In this document: piece by piece, positions 50,024-60,700 of the stretch
Layout: every line of letters begins with the position of its first letter
Numbering within the stretch: the first letter of the stretch is position 1
From: Streptacidiphilus jiangxiensis
GTDB lineage: Bacteria; Actinomycetota; Actinomycetes; Streptomycetales; Streptomycetaceae
Reading direction: 5' to 3'
Length of the DNA: 64,000 nt
Assembly (NCBI RefSeq): GCF_900109465.1
Contig: NZ_FOAZ01000013.1
Location: 167,692-231,691, forward strand
Translations under genes and position numbers: made by a program
Notes under the pieces: model-generated
What the model was told of the DNA's origin: nothing
The model's database searches: none
The model's input: the letters and a program-made list of their open reading frames with translations, nothing else

Positions 50024-50458
50024 TCAGGCCTCGGGGCCGGTCAGCTGGCTGACGATGCCGAGCCGGTCCGGCAGGACGTTGTAGCGGACGACCTTGCCGT
50101 CGCGGACCGTGACGGTGCTGATGCTGCGGCCGCTGAAGGCGCGCCCGGTGCCCGGGACGCCGAAGATCGTGCCGGTGTGGACGCCCTTGATGGTCCAGAA
50201 GACGATCACACGGTCCCCGTCGCCCTCGGCGACCAGGTCGTCGACGGTGACCTGGAGGTCCTCGACGCTGTTCCAGAGCCACTCGGCGTGGAGGCGGAAG
50301 TCTTCGCGGGTTCCGCTGCCGCCGACGCCGACGCGGGTCTCGTCGGCGGCGTCCGCCGCGACGATCTCCGCCAGTGCGTCGAGGCTGCGTCCGTTGACGA
50401 AGTCCTCGAAGTAGCGGCGGGCGACGGTCTTGTTGCGGTCCAGCTGTTCGGTGCTCAA
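50024..50458 (-). CDS. SnoaL-like polyketide cyclase family protein
   Basis: 144 aa. NKTVARRYFEDFVNGRSLDALAEIVA, EDFRLHAEWLWNSVEDLQVTVDDLVAEGDRV-type segments and GTGRAFSGRSISTVTVRDGKVV are those of ester-cyclase/SnoaL proteins. 12 bp separate it from the second SnoaL-fold gene. Probably acts on the polyketide. Confidence 0.87.
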   Translation of the reverse strand: MSTEQLDRNKTVARRYFEDFVNGRSLDALAEIVAADAADETRVGVGGSGTREDFRLHAEWLWNSVEDLQVTVDDLVAEGDGDRVIVFWTIKGVHTGTIFGVPGTGRAFSGRSISTVTVRDGKVVRYNVLPDRLGIVSQLTGPEA

Positions 50459-50501
50459 CTTCGCTCCTCTGTGGGGTGGGGTGGTGGCGTGCGCGGGTGT
50501 T

Positions 50502-51284
50502 TCAGCGGGTGGGGGCCGGCGGCGGGGGCAGGATGCCCCCGTTCGCGGACAGGCCCCCGTCGACCGGGACCGTGGCCCCGGTGACGTAGGAGGCGGCGGG
50601 CGAGGCGAGGAACCAGACCACCTCGGCCTGCTCGCGCGGGTGCGACCAGCGCTGGGCGGGGATGCGCCGGGCGATGGCCTGTCCGAAGGCGGGGTCGGCG
50701 ACCTGGGCGGCGGTCAGCGCGGTGACGGTGCCGCCCGGCGCGATGGCGTTGATCCGGATGTTCTGCGCGGCGTAGTCGACGGCCGTGCCGCGGACCAGGT
50801 TGACGATCGCGGCCTTGCTGGCGTTGTAGGCCCACGTGTCCGGGTCGCCGCGCAGGCCGGACACCGAGGAGGTGGCGATGATCGCCCCACCGCCCGCCGC
50901 CCGCAGGGCCGGCACGGCAGCGCGGATGCCGAGGACGACGCCGCGCAGGTTGACGGCGATCAGCCGGTCGAACCGCTCGATCGCACCCGGCGACTCCAGC
51001 GGCCCCGCGCCGCCGATGCCGGCGTTCAGCACGGCGGTGTCGAGGCGGCCGAACACCGCGAGCGCCAGCTCCACGGCGTCCCGGTTGGCCTGCTCCTCGG
51101 CGACGTCGCCGACGAGGGTGACGATGCCGTCGCCGAGGTCGGCGGCCAGCTTGGCCAGGCCGTCGGCCTGGACGTCGAGGGCGACGACGCGGTGTCCGCG
51201 TTCGTGGAAGAGGCGCGCGGTGGCCTCGCCGATGCCGGAGGCCGCTCCGGTGACGAGGACGACGGGCTGGGGGTCTGCGGTCAC
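50502..51284 (-). CDS. SDR oxidoreductase, putative polyketide tailoring enzyme
   Basis: 260 aa from GTG 51284 (AGGAG 7 nt upstream), overlapping the PKS stop (GTGA). [31 protein letters not shown], Ser in [11 protein letters not shown]-x3-K in [16 protein letters not shown] and [17 protein letters not shown]. Complete classical SDR. Coupling to the PKS gene argues for a post-PKS redox step. Confidence 0.9.
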   Translation of the reverse strand: MTADPQPVVLVTGAASGIGEATARLFHERGHRVVALDVQADGLAKLAADLGDGIVTLVGDVAEEQANRDAVELALAVFGRLDTAVLNAGIGGAGPLESPGAIERFDRLIAVNLRGVVLGIRAAVPALRAAGGGAIIATSSVSGLRGDPDTWAYNASKAAIVNLVRGTAVDYAAQNIRINAIAPGGTVTALTAAQVADPAFGQAIARRIPAQRWSHPREQAEVVWFLASPAASYVTGATVPVDGGLSANGGILPPPPAPTR

Positions 51285-54200
51285 TGCGGCGCTCCTGCCG
51301 GGTTCGGTTGCGGTGTTTCCAGGGCGGCCAGCCGGCGGCGGACCGCGGCGGCCGTGGTCGGAGTGTGCTGCTCCAGCAGCGTGAAGTGGTCGCCGGGGAC
51401 ATCGACGGTCTCCTGCGGGGCGACCGGCCAGTAGGCACGCCAGTCGTGACGACCCGTCGGGTCGACGACGGTGCCGCGCAGCGGGGTGTCGGCGCGCACC
51501 GAGAAGATGGGCGTGGTGACAGGTTCCGGCTGCCAGTTGGCGAAGACGTTGTTGTAGCCGCCCATGGCGGTGAGGCTGGTGTCGCTCCAGACCATGTCGT
51601 AGGCCTCGATGCGGTCGAGCATCCCGGTGAGCATGGACGTCAGCCACCACTCCCGCATGCCCTCACGGACGGCGCTGTCGATCGGGTAGGAGTCGATGAG
51701 CGCCAGCGCGCGGGGCGCGCGGCCGTGCTCCTCCAGCCAGGCGGTGACCGCGTGCGCGACGCAGCCGCCCATGGAGCGGCCCGCGATCGCGAACGGGCGT
51801 TCCTCGCCCACGAGTTCGAGGACGGTCTCGCCGTGCAGCCGGATGAAGGTGTCCAGGTCCGCCGGGATCGGGTCCTTCGGCGACCAGCCGGTCGAGGGCA
51901 GCACGAACACGTCCCGTTCGCCCTGGAAGGCGTGGCCGAAGCGGGCGTACTCGTGCGGCCCGGAGATGGCGCTCAGGGCCGGGAAGCAGAGCAGGGCCGT
52001 CTCGGCCGGACCGGAGGCGAGGCGGATCGGTTCCTTGCGGTGGCGGTCGCGTTCCTCGGCGCCGAAGCGGCCGCGGAGCGCGGAGGCGACCCCGATGAGC
52101 GCGGAGGCGTCGGCGAACCTTCCGTGGGCGGCGAGGCGGCGGTAGAGGGTGGAGAGGGGGTTGGCCGGGTCGTCGTCGGGTCCGGTCGGGACCTTGGACG
52201 CGGGTGTCTGGTCCGTCCCGGCCGTCCGGGCTGTCTGGAGTGCCTGGGCGTTCTCGGGCAGCAGCGTCAGCAGGTGCGTCGTCAGCTGGGCCGCGGTGGG
52301 GTGTTCGAAGGTGAGGGTCGGCGGGAGTCTCAGGCCGGTGGCCCGGCCGAGGGCGTTGCGCAGTTCCACGGCGCTGAGGGAGTCCAGGCCGAGGTCGTTG
52401 AACGGCCGCTCCGGTCCGACCGAGGCCGGGTCCGCGGCAAGCACCTTCGCCACCTCGGCGCGGATCAGGTCGAGCAGCGCGCTCTCGCGCTGCTCGGGCG
52501 GGAGCGTGAGGAGGCGGGCGGCGGCGCCGGTGTCGGTGACCTCGCCACCGGCCCGGCGGCGGGCGGCGCGGGGCGGACGGACCAGGGAGCGCAGCAGTGG
52601 GGGCTGCGTCCCGGTGCTCCGCAGGACCGTCAGGTCGAGTGGGACGGGAGCGACCTGGGCAGCGGGCACGCCGGTCGCCCGGTCGAACAGTCGCACGCCG
52701 TCCGCGTCGGCGAGCGGTCGCAGGCCGGCGCGCTCGGCGCGGCGCAGGTCGGCGGCGGCGAGGTGCGCGGTGACGCCACTGGGCGTGGCCCACTGGCCCC
52801 ACGCCAGCGCCTGGCCCGGCAGCCCGTCCGCCCGGCGGCGGGCGGCGAGGCCGTCGAGGAAGGCGTTGGCGGCGCTGTAGGAGCCCTGGCCCGGGCCGCC
52901 CAGCAGCGCGGCGACGGAGGAGTACAGCACGAAGGCGTCCAGATCCTGGTCGGCCGTCAGCTCGTGCAGGTGCCAAGCGGCGTCGGCCTTGGCGCGCAGG
53001 ACGGCGTCGAGACGCTCGGGGGTCAGGTCGAGGGCCAGTCCGTCGTCGACGACACCGGCGGTGTGGACGACGGCGGACAGCGGGTGCTCGGCCGGGACGC
53101 TCGCGAGCAGCGCGGCGAGCGCGGCACGGTCAGCGACGTCGACGGCCTCGATCCTGGTCTGCGCGCCGAGCGAGTCCAGGTCCTCGGCGAGCTGCTGGGC
53201 GCCCGGCGCGTCGGCACCGCCACGCGAGACGAGCAGCAGGTGCCGCACGCCGTGCTCGGCTGCCAGACGGCGAGCCAGCAGGCCGCCGAGCACGCCGGTG
53301 CCGCCGGTGACGAGCACGGTGCCTTCCGCGCTCCAGCGCGGCGCGACGCCCGGCTGCGGAGCGGCGCGGACGAGGCGGGGTACGAGGGCCACGCCGTGCG
53401 GCCGGAGCGCGAGTTGCGTCTCGCCTGCGGCGAGGGCGGCTGCGGCGGCGGCACGGATCGCGGCCTCGTCGACGCTTTCCGGGCCGTCCGTGGTGTCCAC
53501 GAGCACGAGGCGGTCGGGGTGCTCGCTCGCGGCGGAACGCAGCAGTCCGAGCACGGCGGCCGCGACCGGGTCGGGCCGCTCCCCCGGCAACGCCGGGACG
53601 GCCGAGCGGGTGACGAACACGAACGGGTGCTGCGCGCCCTCGGTGAGGTGCTCGCGCAGCTGGTCGAGCGTGCGCGCGAGGGCGTCACGCAGCGCCTGCG
53701 GGGTGGCCCCGGCCTGAGGGGTGCCTTCGGGCGCCTCGGCGGTGCTGCCCTCGGCGGTGCCGGACAGCACCGGAACGGGCCAGGCGGAACCGGTCCGGGC
53801 GGGTGGCGCCGATCCCGGCTCTGCCTGGCTTTCGCCCTCCCGGGCGGTGTCGGCCGGGCCAGGATCGCGCGGCGCAGCCGCAGCCTGGGCGGGGTCGGCC
53901 CAGGCGATGCCCGCCTCGGCCGCGCGGCCCGCGTACAGGACCGGGGTGTCCGGCGGGAGCGGGATGACCGTGGGCGCAGCAACCAGTGGGCGCCACTCGA
54001 CGGTGAACAGGTCGTCGGCCGTCGCGGCGAGCTGCGCCGCCGTCAGCAGGCGGGCGCGCAGGGCTGTGACGGAGACGACCGGCGCGCCGTGCTCGTCGAA
54101 CCCGTCGACGGCGATCGACTCGGCGCCGGTACGGCGCAGGCGGACCCGAAGGCGCTCCGCACCGACGGCGTACAGGGTGACGCCCTCGTAGGCGAAGGGC

Positions 54201-57200
54201 AGCCGGCTGCTGCCGGACGGGGTGTCCCGCAGGTCGGCGTGGGCGGTGACGTGGACGGCGGCGTCCAGCAGGGCCGGGTGGACGCCGAAGCGGGCGGCTG
54301 CCGCGCGCTGCGCCTGCGGGAGCTCGACCTCGGCGTAGTAGATGCCGTCGTCGGCGCGCCAGGCCGCCTGGAGGCCGCGGAACGCCGGGCCGTAGGCGAG
54401 GCCGGCGGCGGCGAGCTCGGAGTAGACCTCCGCCACCGCGACCGACTCGGCCCCGTCGGGAGGCCAGGCGCCGAGGTCCGCGGGACCTGTCTCTGCAGCG
54501 GCTTCCAGCACCCCGGAGGCGTGCCGGGTCCACTCGTCCGCCGTGCCTGCCGCGTCTGCCGCGGCGGGACGGGAGTGGAGGGCGACCACGCGTCCGCCGT
54601 CCTCCTCCGCCGGGCCGACCGTCACCTGCAACAGGACCGCGCCCACCTCCGGCAGAGGCAGCGGCGCCTCGACGACCAGTTCGCGCAGCCGCGGCGAGCC
54701 CAGTTCCTCACCCACCCGGATGGCGAGGTCGATCAGCGCCGTACCGGGCACGATGGCCACGCCCTGGACCGCGTGGTCGGCCAGCCAGCCGTGGCTGCGG
54801 CGCGAGAGCGTGCCGCTGAGGGTGAGCGTGTCGGCGTCCGGGAGGTAGCTGAGCGTGCCCAGCAGTGGATGGTCCACGCCACCCGCGCCCGGCGCGGCGC
54901 CCGCGCGACGCGGCTCCAGCCAGAAGCGGCGCCGCTGGAACGGGTAGGTGGGCAGGGCGACGGGCCGCCGCGGGGCGTCGCCGAACAGCGGTGTCCAGTC
55001 GACGTGGTGACCGCCCGCGTACAGCTCGCCGAGCGCGCCGAGGAAGGTGCTCGGCTCGGGCCGGTCGCGTCGCAGCACGGACGTGACGCCCGCCTCCGGC
55101 AGGACGGCGGCGACGTGCGGCGTCAGGGAGGCGTCCGGGCCGAGCTCGACCACGGTGGTGGCCACGCCGTCGGCCAGCGCCAGCACCGCGTCGGCGAACC
55201 GGACGGGCTCGCGCACCTGCCGGGCCCAGTAGCGCGGGTCGGCGAGCTCCTCGGCGGTGGCCGGTCGGCCCGTCAGCGTGGAGACCAGCGGGATCGTGGG
55301 CGCGCCGAACCTCAGCCCGGCCGCGACCGTGGCCAACTCGTCCAGCATCGGGTCCATCCGGGCCGAGTGGAACGCGTGGCTGACGGTCAGTCGCCGGGTG
55401 CGCCGACCGCGCTCGGCGAGGGCGGCGGTGATCCGCGCGACCTCGTCCTCCTCGCCGGAGACCACGACGGCGGTCGGGCCGTTGACGGCGGCGATGCCCG
55501 CCCGTTCCCCCGCGCGCGCCAGCAGCTCGCGCACCTCCGCCTCGGTCGCCTCGACGGCCGCCATCGCCCCACCCGCCGGAAGCCGCTGCATCAGCCCGGC
55601 GCGGGCGGCGACCAGACGGGCGGCGTCCGCGAGCGCGAGGACGCCCGCGACGTGGGCCGCCGCCAGCTCGCCGACCGAGTGTCCGGCCACCGCGTCCACT
55701 CGCAGACCGAAGGACTCCAGCAGCCGGAACAGCGCCACCTCGACCGCGAAGAGCGCGGGCTGCGTCATCCCTGTGTCGTCCAGTCCGGCACCGGTCGCCA
55801 GGGCCTCGCGCAGCGAGCCGTCGAGCAGCGGGTCCAGCTCGGCCAGGACCTCCTCGAAGGCCTTCGCGAACACCGGGTGGGCGGCGGCCAGTTCCGCGCC
55901 CATCCCGGCGCGCTGGCTGCCCTGCCCGGAGAAGACGTAGGCGAGCCGTCCGCCTGTCGCCGCCTCGGGCAGGGGCGTCTGTCCGGACGCCAGAGCGCCG
56001 AGCCGGGCCACCAACTCGGTCCGGTCCGCGGCCACCACCACGGCGCGGTCACCCAGCCGGGTACGGCGGGTGATCAGGGTGTGGGCGACGTCGGCGAGTT
56101 CCGGCGCCTGCGGCGCTTCGAGCAGCGCCGCCAGCCGACGCGCCTGGTCACGTAGCGCGGGGCCGGAGCGGGCGGACAGCACGAACGGCAGCGGACCCGT
56201 GACCGCCCGCGGTGCCTCGTCCGCGGACGACGGCTCCTCGTCTGCCTGCTCCACGATCACGTGGGCGTTGGTGCCGCTCGCGCCGAAGGCCGACACGCCG
56301 ATCCGGCGCGGCCCCTCGGTCTGCGGCCAGGTCCGCTGCTCGGTCAGCAGCTTGACCGTTCCGGCGGACCAGTCGACGATCGGGGTCGGCTCGTCCGCGT
56401 GCAGGGTGCGGGGCAGCACGCCGGCGCGCAGCGCCAGGACGCTCTTGATGACGCCCGCCACGCCCGCCGCCGCTTGCGTGTGGCCGATGTTGGACTTGAG
56501 CGAGCCGAGCCACAGCGGGGTCTCGCGGCTGCGGCCCTCGCCGTAGACGGCAGTGATCGCCTCGGCCTCGATCGGGTCTCCGAGCCTGGTGCCGGTGCCG
56601 TGGGCCTCGACCGCCTGCACGTCGCCCGCCGCGAGCCGGGCCGAGGCGAGCGCCTGGCGCAGCACGCGCTGCTGGGCGGGACCGCTGGGCGCGGTCAGGC
56701 CGTTGGACGCGCCGTCCTGGTTGACGGCCGAGCCACGCACCACCGCCAGCACCGGATGCCCGTTGCGGCGCGCGTCGGAGAGCCGTTCCAGCAGCAGTAC
56801 ACCGACGCCCTCGGCCCAGCCGGTCCCATCGGCCCCCGCCCCGAACGCCTTGCAGCGGCCGTCCGGGGCGAGGCCGCGCTGCCGCGAGAACTCGACGAAA
56901 CCCTGCGCGGTCGCCATGATGCTGGCGCCGCCCGCCAGCGCGAGGTCGCTCTCGCCGCTGCGCAGCGACTGCGCGGCCAGGTGGACGGCGACGAGCGAGG
57001 AGGAGCAGGCGGTGTCGACGGTGATCGCAGGGCCTTCGAGGCCGAAGGTGTAGGCGATTCGGCCGGAGGCGACGCTGTCGAGGCCGCCGATGCCGAGGTA
57101 GCCCTCCAGGTCGGCGGGCGCGTCCTCCAGCCGGGGTGTGTAGTCGCTGCCCGCGATGCCGGCGAAGACGGCGGTGCGGCTGCCGCGCAGGCCGGTCGGG

Positions 57201-57634
57201 TCGATCCCGGCGCGCTCGATCGCCTCCCAGGCGGTCTCCAGCAGCAGCCGGTGCTGGGGGTCGGCAGCCAGGGCCTCGCGGGGCGAGATGCCGAAGAACT
57301 CCGGGTCGAAGGCGGCGGCGTCGACGAAGCCGCCGTGCCGGGTGTAGCTGGTGCCGGTGTGCTCGGGGTCGGGGTGGTAGAGCGCGTCGAGATCCCAACC
57401 GCGGTCGTCGGGGAACTCGGTGACGGCGTCGCGCCCGTCGAGGACGAGCTGCCACAGGGCCTCGGGGCTTTGCACGCCGCCCGGCAGGCGGCAGGCCATG
57501 CCGACGACGGCGACGGGTTCGCGGCGGGCCGACTCCAGGTCCTGGAGCCGGCGGGTGATCTGCCGGTTCTCGGCGACGGCCCGGCGCAGGTACTCGCGCA
57601 GCCGGGTCGCGTCCGCGGGCGGTGCGGTGGTCAT
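51281..57634 (-). CDS. Type I PKS, terminal module KS-AT-DH-KR-ACP-TE
   Basis: 2117 aa. Residues 8-38: coiled-coil N-terminal docking segment ([20 protein letters not shown]). KS about 40-465 (DTACSSS near 208, [17 protein letters not shown]). AT about 560-880 with GHSVGE near 650 and HAFH near 752, predicting malonyl-CoA. DH with [11 protein letters not shown] (H-x3-G-x4-P) near 951 and [12 protein letters not shown] from about 1440 with GGTGVLGG, Ser/Tyr ([14 protein letters not shown]) and VVDDG in the LDD position, predicting B-type reduction. ACP with LGLDSL near 1750. TE about 1890-2110 with GRSMGG (Ser near 1952), LIDSYPID and GDHFTLLE. No enoylreductase. As the TE-bearing module it releases the finished chain. 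Confidence 0.96.
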   Translation of the reverse strand: MTTAPPADATRLREYLRRAVAENRQITRRLQDLESARREPVAVVGMACRLPGGVQSPEALWQLVLDGRDAVTEFPDDRGWDLDALYHPDPEHTGTSYTRHGGFVDAAAFDPEFFGISPREALAADPQHRLLLETAWEAIERAGIDPTGLRGSRTAVFAGIAGSDYTPRLEDAPADLEGYLGIGGLDSVASGRIAYTFGLEGPAITVDTACSSSLVAVHLAAQSLRSGESDLALAGGASIMATAQGFVEFSRQRGLAPDGRCKAFGAGADGTGWAEGVGVLLLERLSDARRNGHPVLAVVRGSAVNQDGASNGLTAPSGPAQQRVLRQALASARLAAGDVQAVEAHGTGTRLGDPIEAEAITAVYGEGRSRETPLWLGSLKSNIGHTQAAAGVAGVIKSVLALRAGVLPRTLHADEPTPIVDWSAGTVKLLTEQRTWPQTEGPRRIGVSAFGASGTNAHVIVEQADEEPSSADEAPRAVTGPLPFVLSARSGPALRDQARRLAALLEAPQAPELADVAHTLITRRTRLGDRAVVVAADRTELVARLGALASGQTPLPEAATGGRLAYVFSGQGSQRAGMGAELAAAHPVFAKAFEEVLAELDPLLDGSLREALATGAGLDDTGMTQPALFAVEVALFRLLESFGLRVDAVAGHSVGELAAAHVAGVLALADAARLVAARAGLMQRLPAGGAMAAVEATEAEVRELLARAGERAGIAAVNGPTAVVVSGEEDEVARITAALAERGRRTRRLTVSHAFHSARMDPMLDELATVAAGLRFGAPTIPLVSTLTGRPATAEELADPRYWARQVREPVRFADAVLALADGVATTVVELGPDASLTPHVAAVLPEAGVTSVLRRDRPEPSTFLGALGELYAGGHHVDWTPLFGDAPRRPVALPTYPFQRRRFWLEPRRAGAAPGAGGVDHPLLGTLSYLPDADTLTLSGTLSRRSHGWLADHAVQGVAIVPGTALIDLAIRVGEELGSPRLRELVVEAPLPLPEVGAVLLQVTVGPAEEDGGRVVALHSRPAAADAAGTADEWTRHASGVLEAAAETGPADLGAWPPDGAESVAVAEVYSELAAAGLAYGPAFRGLQAAWRADDGIYYAEVELPQAQRAAAARFGVHPALLDAAVHVTAHADLRDTPSGSSRLPFAYEGVTLYAVGAERLRVRLRRTGAESIAVDGFDEHGAPVVSVTALRARLLTAAQLAATADDLFTVEWRPLVAAPTVIPLPPDTPVLYAGRAAEAGIAWADPAQAAAAPRDPGPADTAREGESQAEPGSAPPARTGSAWPVPVLSGTAEGSTAEAPEGTPQAGATPQALRDALARTLDQLREHLTEGAQHPFVFVTRSAVPALPGERPDPVAAAVLGLLRSAASEHPDRLVLVDTTDGPESVDEAAIRAAAAAALAAGETQLALRPHGVALVPRLVRAAPQPGVAPRWSAEGTVLVTGGTGVLGGLLARRLAAEHGVRHLLLVSRGGADAPGAQQLAEDLDSLGAQTRIEAVDVADRAALAALLASVPAEHPLSAVVHTAGVVDDGLALDLTPERLDAVLRAKADAAWHLHELTADQDLDAFVLYSSVAALLGGPGQGSYSAANAFLDGLAARRRADGLPGQALAWGQWATPSGVTAHLAAADLRRAERAGLRPLADADGVRLFDRATGVPAAQVAPVPLDLTVLRSTGTQPPLLRSLVRPPRAARRRAGGEVTDTGAAARLLTLPPEQRESALLDLIRAEVAKVLAADPASVGPERPFNDLGLDSLSAVELRNALGRATGLRLPPTLTFEHPTAAQLTTHLLTLLPENAQALQTARTAGTDQTPASKVPTGPDDDPANPLSTLYRRLAAHGRFADASALIGVASALRGRFGAEERDRHRKEPIRLASGPAETALLCFPALSAISGPHEYARFGHAFQGERDVFVLPSTGWSPKDPIPADLDTFIRLHGETVLELVGEERPFAIAGRSMGGCVAHAVTAWLEEHGRAPRALALIDSYPIDSAVREGMREWWLTSMLTGMLDRIEAYDMVWSDTSLTAMGGYNNVFANWQPEPVTTPIFSVRADTPLRGTVVDPTGRHDWRAYWPVAPQETVDVPGDHFTLLEQHTPTTAAAVRRRLAALETPQPNPAGAPQ
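56645..56788 (-). repeat. 144-bp exact repeat in KS domains, copy 1
   Basis: Base-for-base identical to 60074-60217 by direct reading. Encodes the KS segment from [12 protein letters not shown] to VLRQALA. Confidence 0.9.
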
Positions 57635-57721
57635 GACGGTGGGTCTCTTCCTTCGGTGACGTGCGGGGCGGCGGAGGGTTCGCGGTCGCGGACGGGTTTC
57701 GCGCGCAGGTTCGCGGACGGG

Positions 57722-60700
57722 TCAGAACGGTTCGGCGCTGCGGTCCAGAAACTCGAACAGCTCCTCGTCCGAAGCGGTCTCCAGGTCCAGTTCGTCCTCG
57801 GGTGAGAGGCCGCCGGGCGCGTCCCAGCGGTCGACGAGGGTGCGCAGCTGGGCGAGCAGTGCCTCGCGTGCCTCGGTGTCGGCGTCGGCGTCGAGTGCCA
57901 GTTCGAGGGCGGCGAGGGAGGCGTTGGTGCCGGGCAGGCCGCCGTTCTCCTCGATGGCGAGGCGTTCGGTGAGCCAGCCGGCCAGGTCCTGCGCGCTCGG
58001 ATGGTCGAAGACCAGCGTCGCGGGCAGGTCGAGGCCGCTGGCCGCGCCGATGCGGTTGCGCAGCTCCACCGCCGTGAGGGAGGTGAGGCCGAGGTCGCGG
58101 AAGGCGCGGTCCGCGGCGACGCCGGAGGCGCCGGTGTGGCCGAGGACGACCGCGGCTTCGGCGCGCACCAGCTCCAGCAGCAGGTCCTGGCGTGCGTCCG
58201 GTTCGGGGCGGGCGTCGAGCAGTTCCCGCCAGGGGGCACGGTTGGCCCGCGTGTGGGTGTCGCCGATCCCGCCCGCGACGGTGCTGTTGGACACGACCGC
58301 GTCCAGCCAGTACCGCTCGCGCTGGAACGGGTAGGTGGGCAGCGCCACCGGGCGCGGCCGCGCGGTGGCGAGCAGACCGGCCCAGTCGACGCGGACTCCG
58401 CGCACCGACAGCTCGGCCGCCGACAGCAGGAACCGTTCCAGGCCGCCGTGGTCGCGGCGGAGCGTGCCGACGACGACCGACGTCTTCGCCGTGCCGGCCC
58501 CCTCCAGGGTCTCCTGGAGCGGGACGGCCAGCACCGGGTGGGCGCTGATCTCGACGAAGGCCCGGAAGCCCGCGTCCGCGAGGGCGCGCACCGCCTCCTC
58601 GAAGCGCACGGTCTCGCGCAGGTTGGCGACCCAGTACCCGGCGTCGAGCGCGTCGCCGTCCTGCCACTGCCCGGTGACGGTGGACAGCAGCGGCACGGTA
58701 CCGGTGCGCGGCGCCACCGGGCCCAGCAGGTCCAGCAGTTCGCCTCGCAGCTCCTCGACGTGCGGGGAGTGGGAGGCGTAGTCGACGGCCACGAGCCGGG
58801 CACGGACCTCCTCCGCCCGGTACTCGGCGACGAGCACGGCGACTGCCGTCGCGTCGCCGGAGAACACCACGGAGGACGGCCCGTTGACGACGGCGACGGA
58901 CAGGGCGCCGGCGCGGCCCGCGATACGGCGTTCCACCTCGTCGGCGGGCAGCGGTACGGCGGCCATGCCGCCGCGTCCGGCCAGGGCGAGCAGCGCGCGG
59001 CTGCGCAGCGCGACCACGCGGGCGCCGTCCTCCAGGCTGAGCGCGCCGGCGACGACGGCCGCGGCGATCTCGCCCTGGCTGTGGCCGACGACGGCGTCGG
59101 GCTCGACGCCGTGGGCCCGCCACAGTTCGGCCAGCGCCACCATGACGGCCCACAGCGCGGGTTGGACCACGTCGACGCGGTCCAGGCCGGGCGCGCCCGG
59201 GACGCCGCGCAGCACGTCGAGCAGCGACCAGTCGGTGTGCGGGCGCAGCGCCTCGGCGCAGCGTCGCAGGGCGTCGGCGAACTGCGGGGCGCTGTCGAGG
59301 AGCCCGACGGCCATGCCGGCCCACTGCGAGCCCTGACCGGGGAAGACGAAGGCAATCTTGCCGTCGACGTCCGCCGTCCCGGTGACCAGGCCCGGCGCGG
59401 GCAGGCCGGCCGCCAGGGCGTGCAGGCCCTCCGGAGCGTCGCCGACCAGGACGGCGCGCTCCGGGAAAGCCGTCCGGGTGGTGACCAGCGCGTGGGCGAC
59501 GTCGACAGGACGCGGCGCGTCGGGCTCCTCGCCTTCGACCAGATCGGTGATCAGGTCGGCGATGCGGTCGGCCTGGTGGCGCAGGGCCTGCGGCGTGCGG
59601 GCCGAGAGCACCCACGGCACCACCGCGGGCGCGTCCGCCTCCGGCGCCGGTGCCGGTGCGGGCTGCGGCGGGGCCTGCTCAATGATGACGTGGGCGTTGG
59701 TTCCACTCACACCGAAGGAGGAGACGCCCGCGCGCAGCGGCCTGGTACGGCTGGGCCAGGGCCGCGCCTCGGTCAGCAGCCGGACCTGGCCCGCCTCCCA
59801 GTCGACGTGCGGGGTGGGCTCGTCCACGTGCAGGGTCCGGGGCAGCAGGCCGTGCCGCAGCGCCTGAACCATCTTGATGACGCCGACGGCTCCGGCGGCG
59901 GCCTGGGTGTGGCCGACGTTGGACTTGAGCGAGCCGAGCCAGAGCGGGTCGTCCTCGGGCCGTTCCTGACCGTAGACGGCGAGCAGCGCCTGGGCCTCGA
60001 TCGGGTCGCCGAGCCGGGTGCCGGTGCCGTGGCCCTCGACGGCGTCGACCTGGTCCGGTGTCAGGCCGGAGGCGGCGAGCGCCTGGCGCAGCACGCGCTG
60101 CTGGGCGGGACCGCTGGGCGCGGTCAGGCCGTTGGACGCGCCGTCCTGGTTGACGGCCGAGCCACGCACCACCGCCAGCACCGGATGCCCGTTGCGGCGC
60201 GCGTCGGAGAGCCGTTCGACCAGCAGCACGCCCACGCCCTCGCCCCAGCCGGTGCCGTCGGCGCCGGCCGCGTAGGCCTTGCAGCGGCCGTCGGCCGACA
60301 GGGCGCGCTGGCGGGAGAACTCGACGAACGTGGTCGGCGTGGACATCACCGCGACGCCCCCGGCGAGCGCCAGGTCGCACTCGCCGCTGCGCAGCGACTG
60401 GGCGGCCAGGTGCAGCGCGACCAGGGAGGAGGAGCAGGCGGTGTCGACGGTGACTGCCGGGCCCTCGAAGCCGAAGGTGTAGGAGACGCGTCCGGAGGCG
60501 ACACTGCCGGCGCTGCCGTTGCTGAGCCAGCCCTCCAGCTCGGCCGGGATCTCCCGGACCCGGGGCGCGTAGTCGTGGTACATCAGCCCGGCGAAGACGC
60601 CGGTGCGGCTGCCGCGCAGGGTGGTGGGGTCGATGCCGGCGCTCTCCAGCGCCTCCCAGCCGGTCTCCAGCAGCAGGCGCTGCTGCGGGTCGGTGGCCAG

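Noticed and set aside
51308..56155. 1615-codon open frame on the plus strand opposite the PKS
   Set aside because: Shadow of high-GC codon bias in the PKS gene; composition is Gly/Arg/Val-rich with no domain, and the opposite strand encodes full KS-AT-DH-KR motifs.
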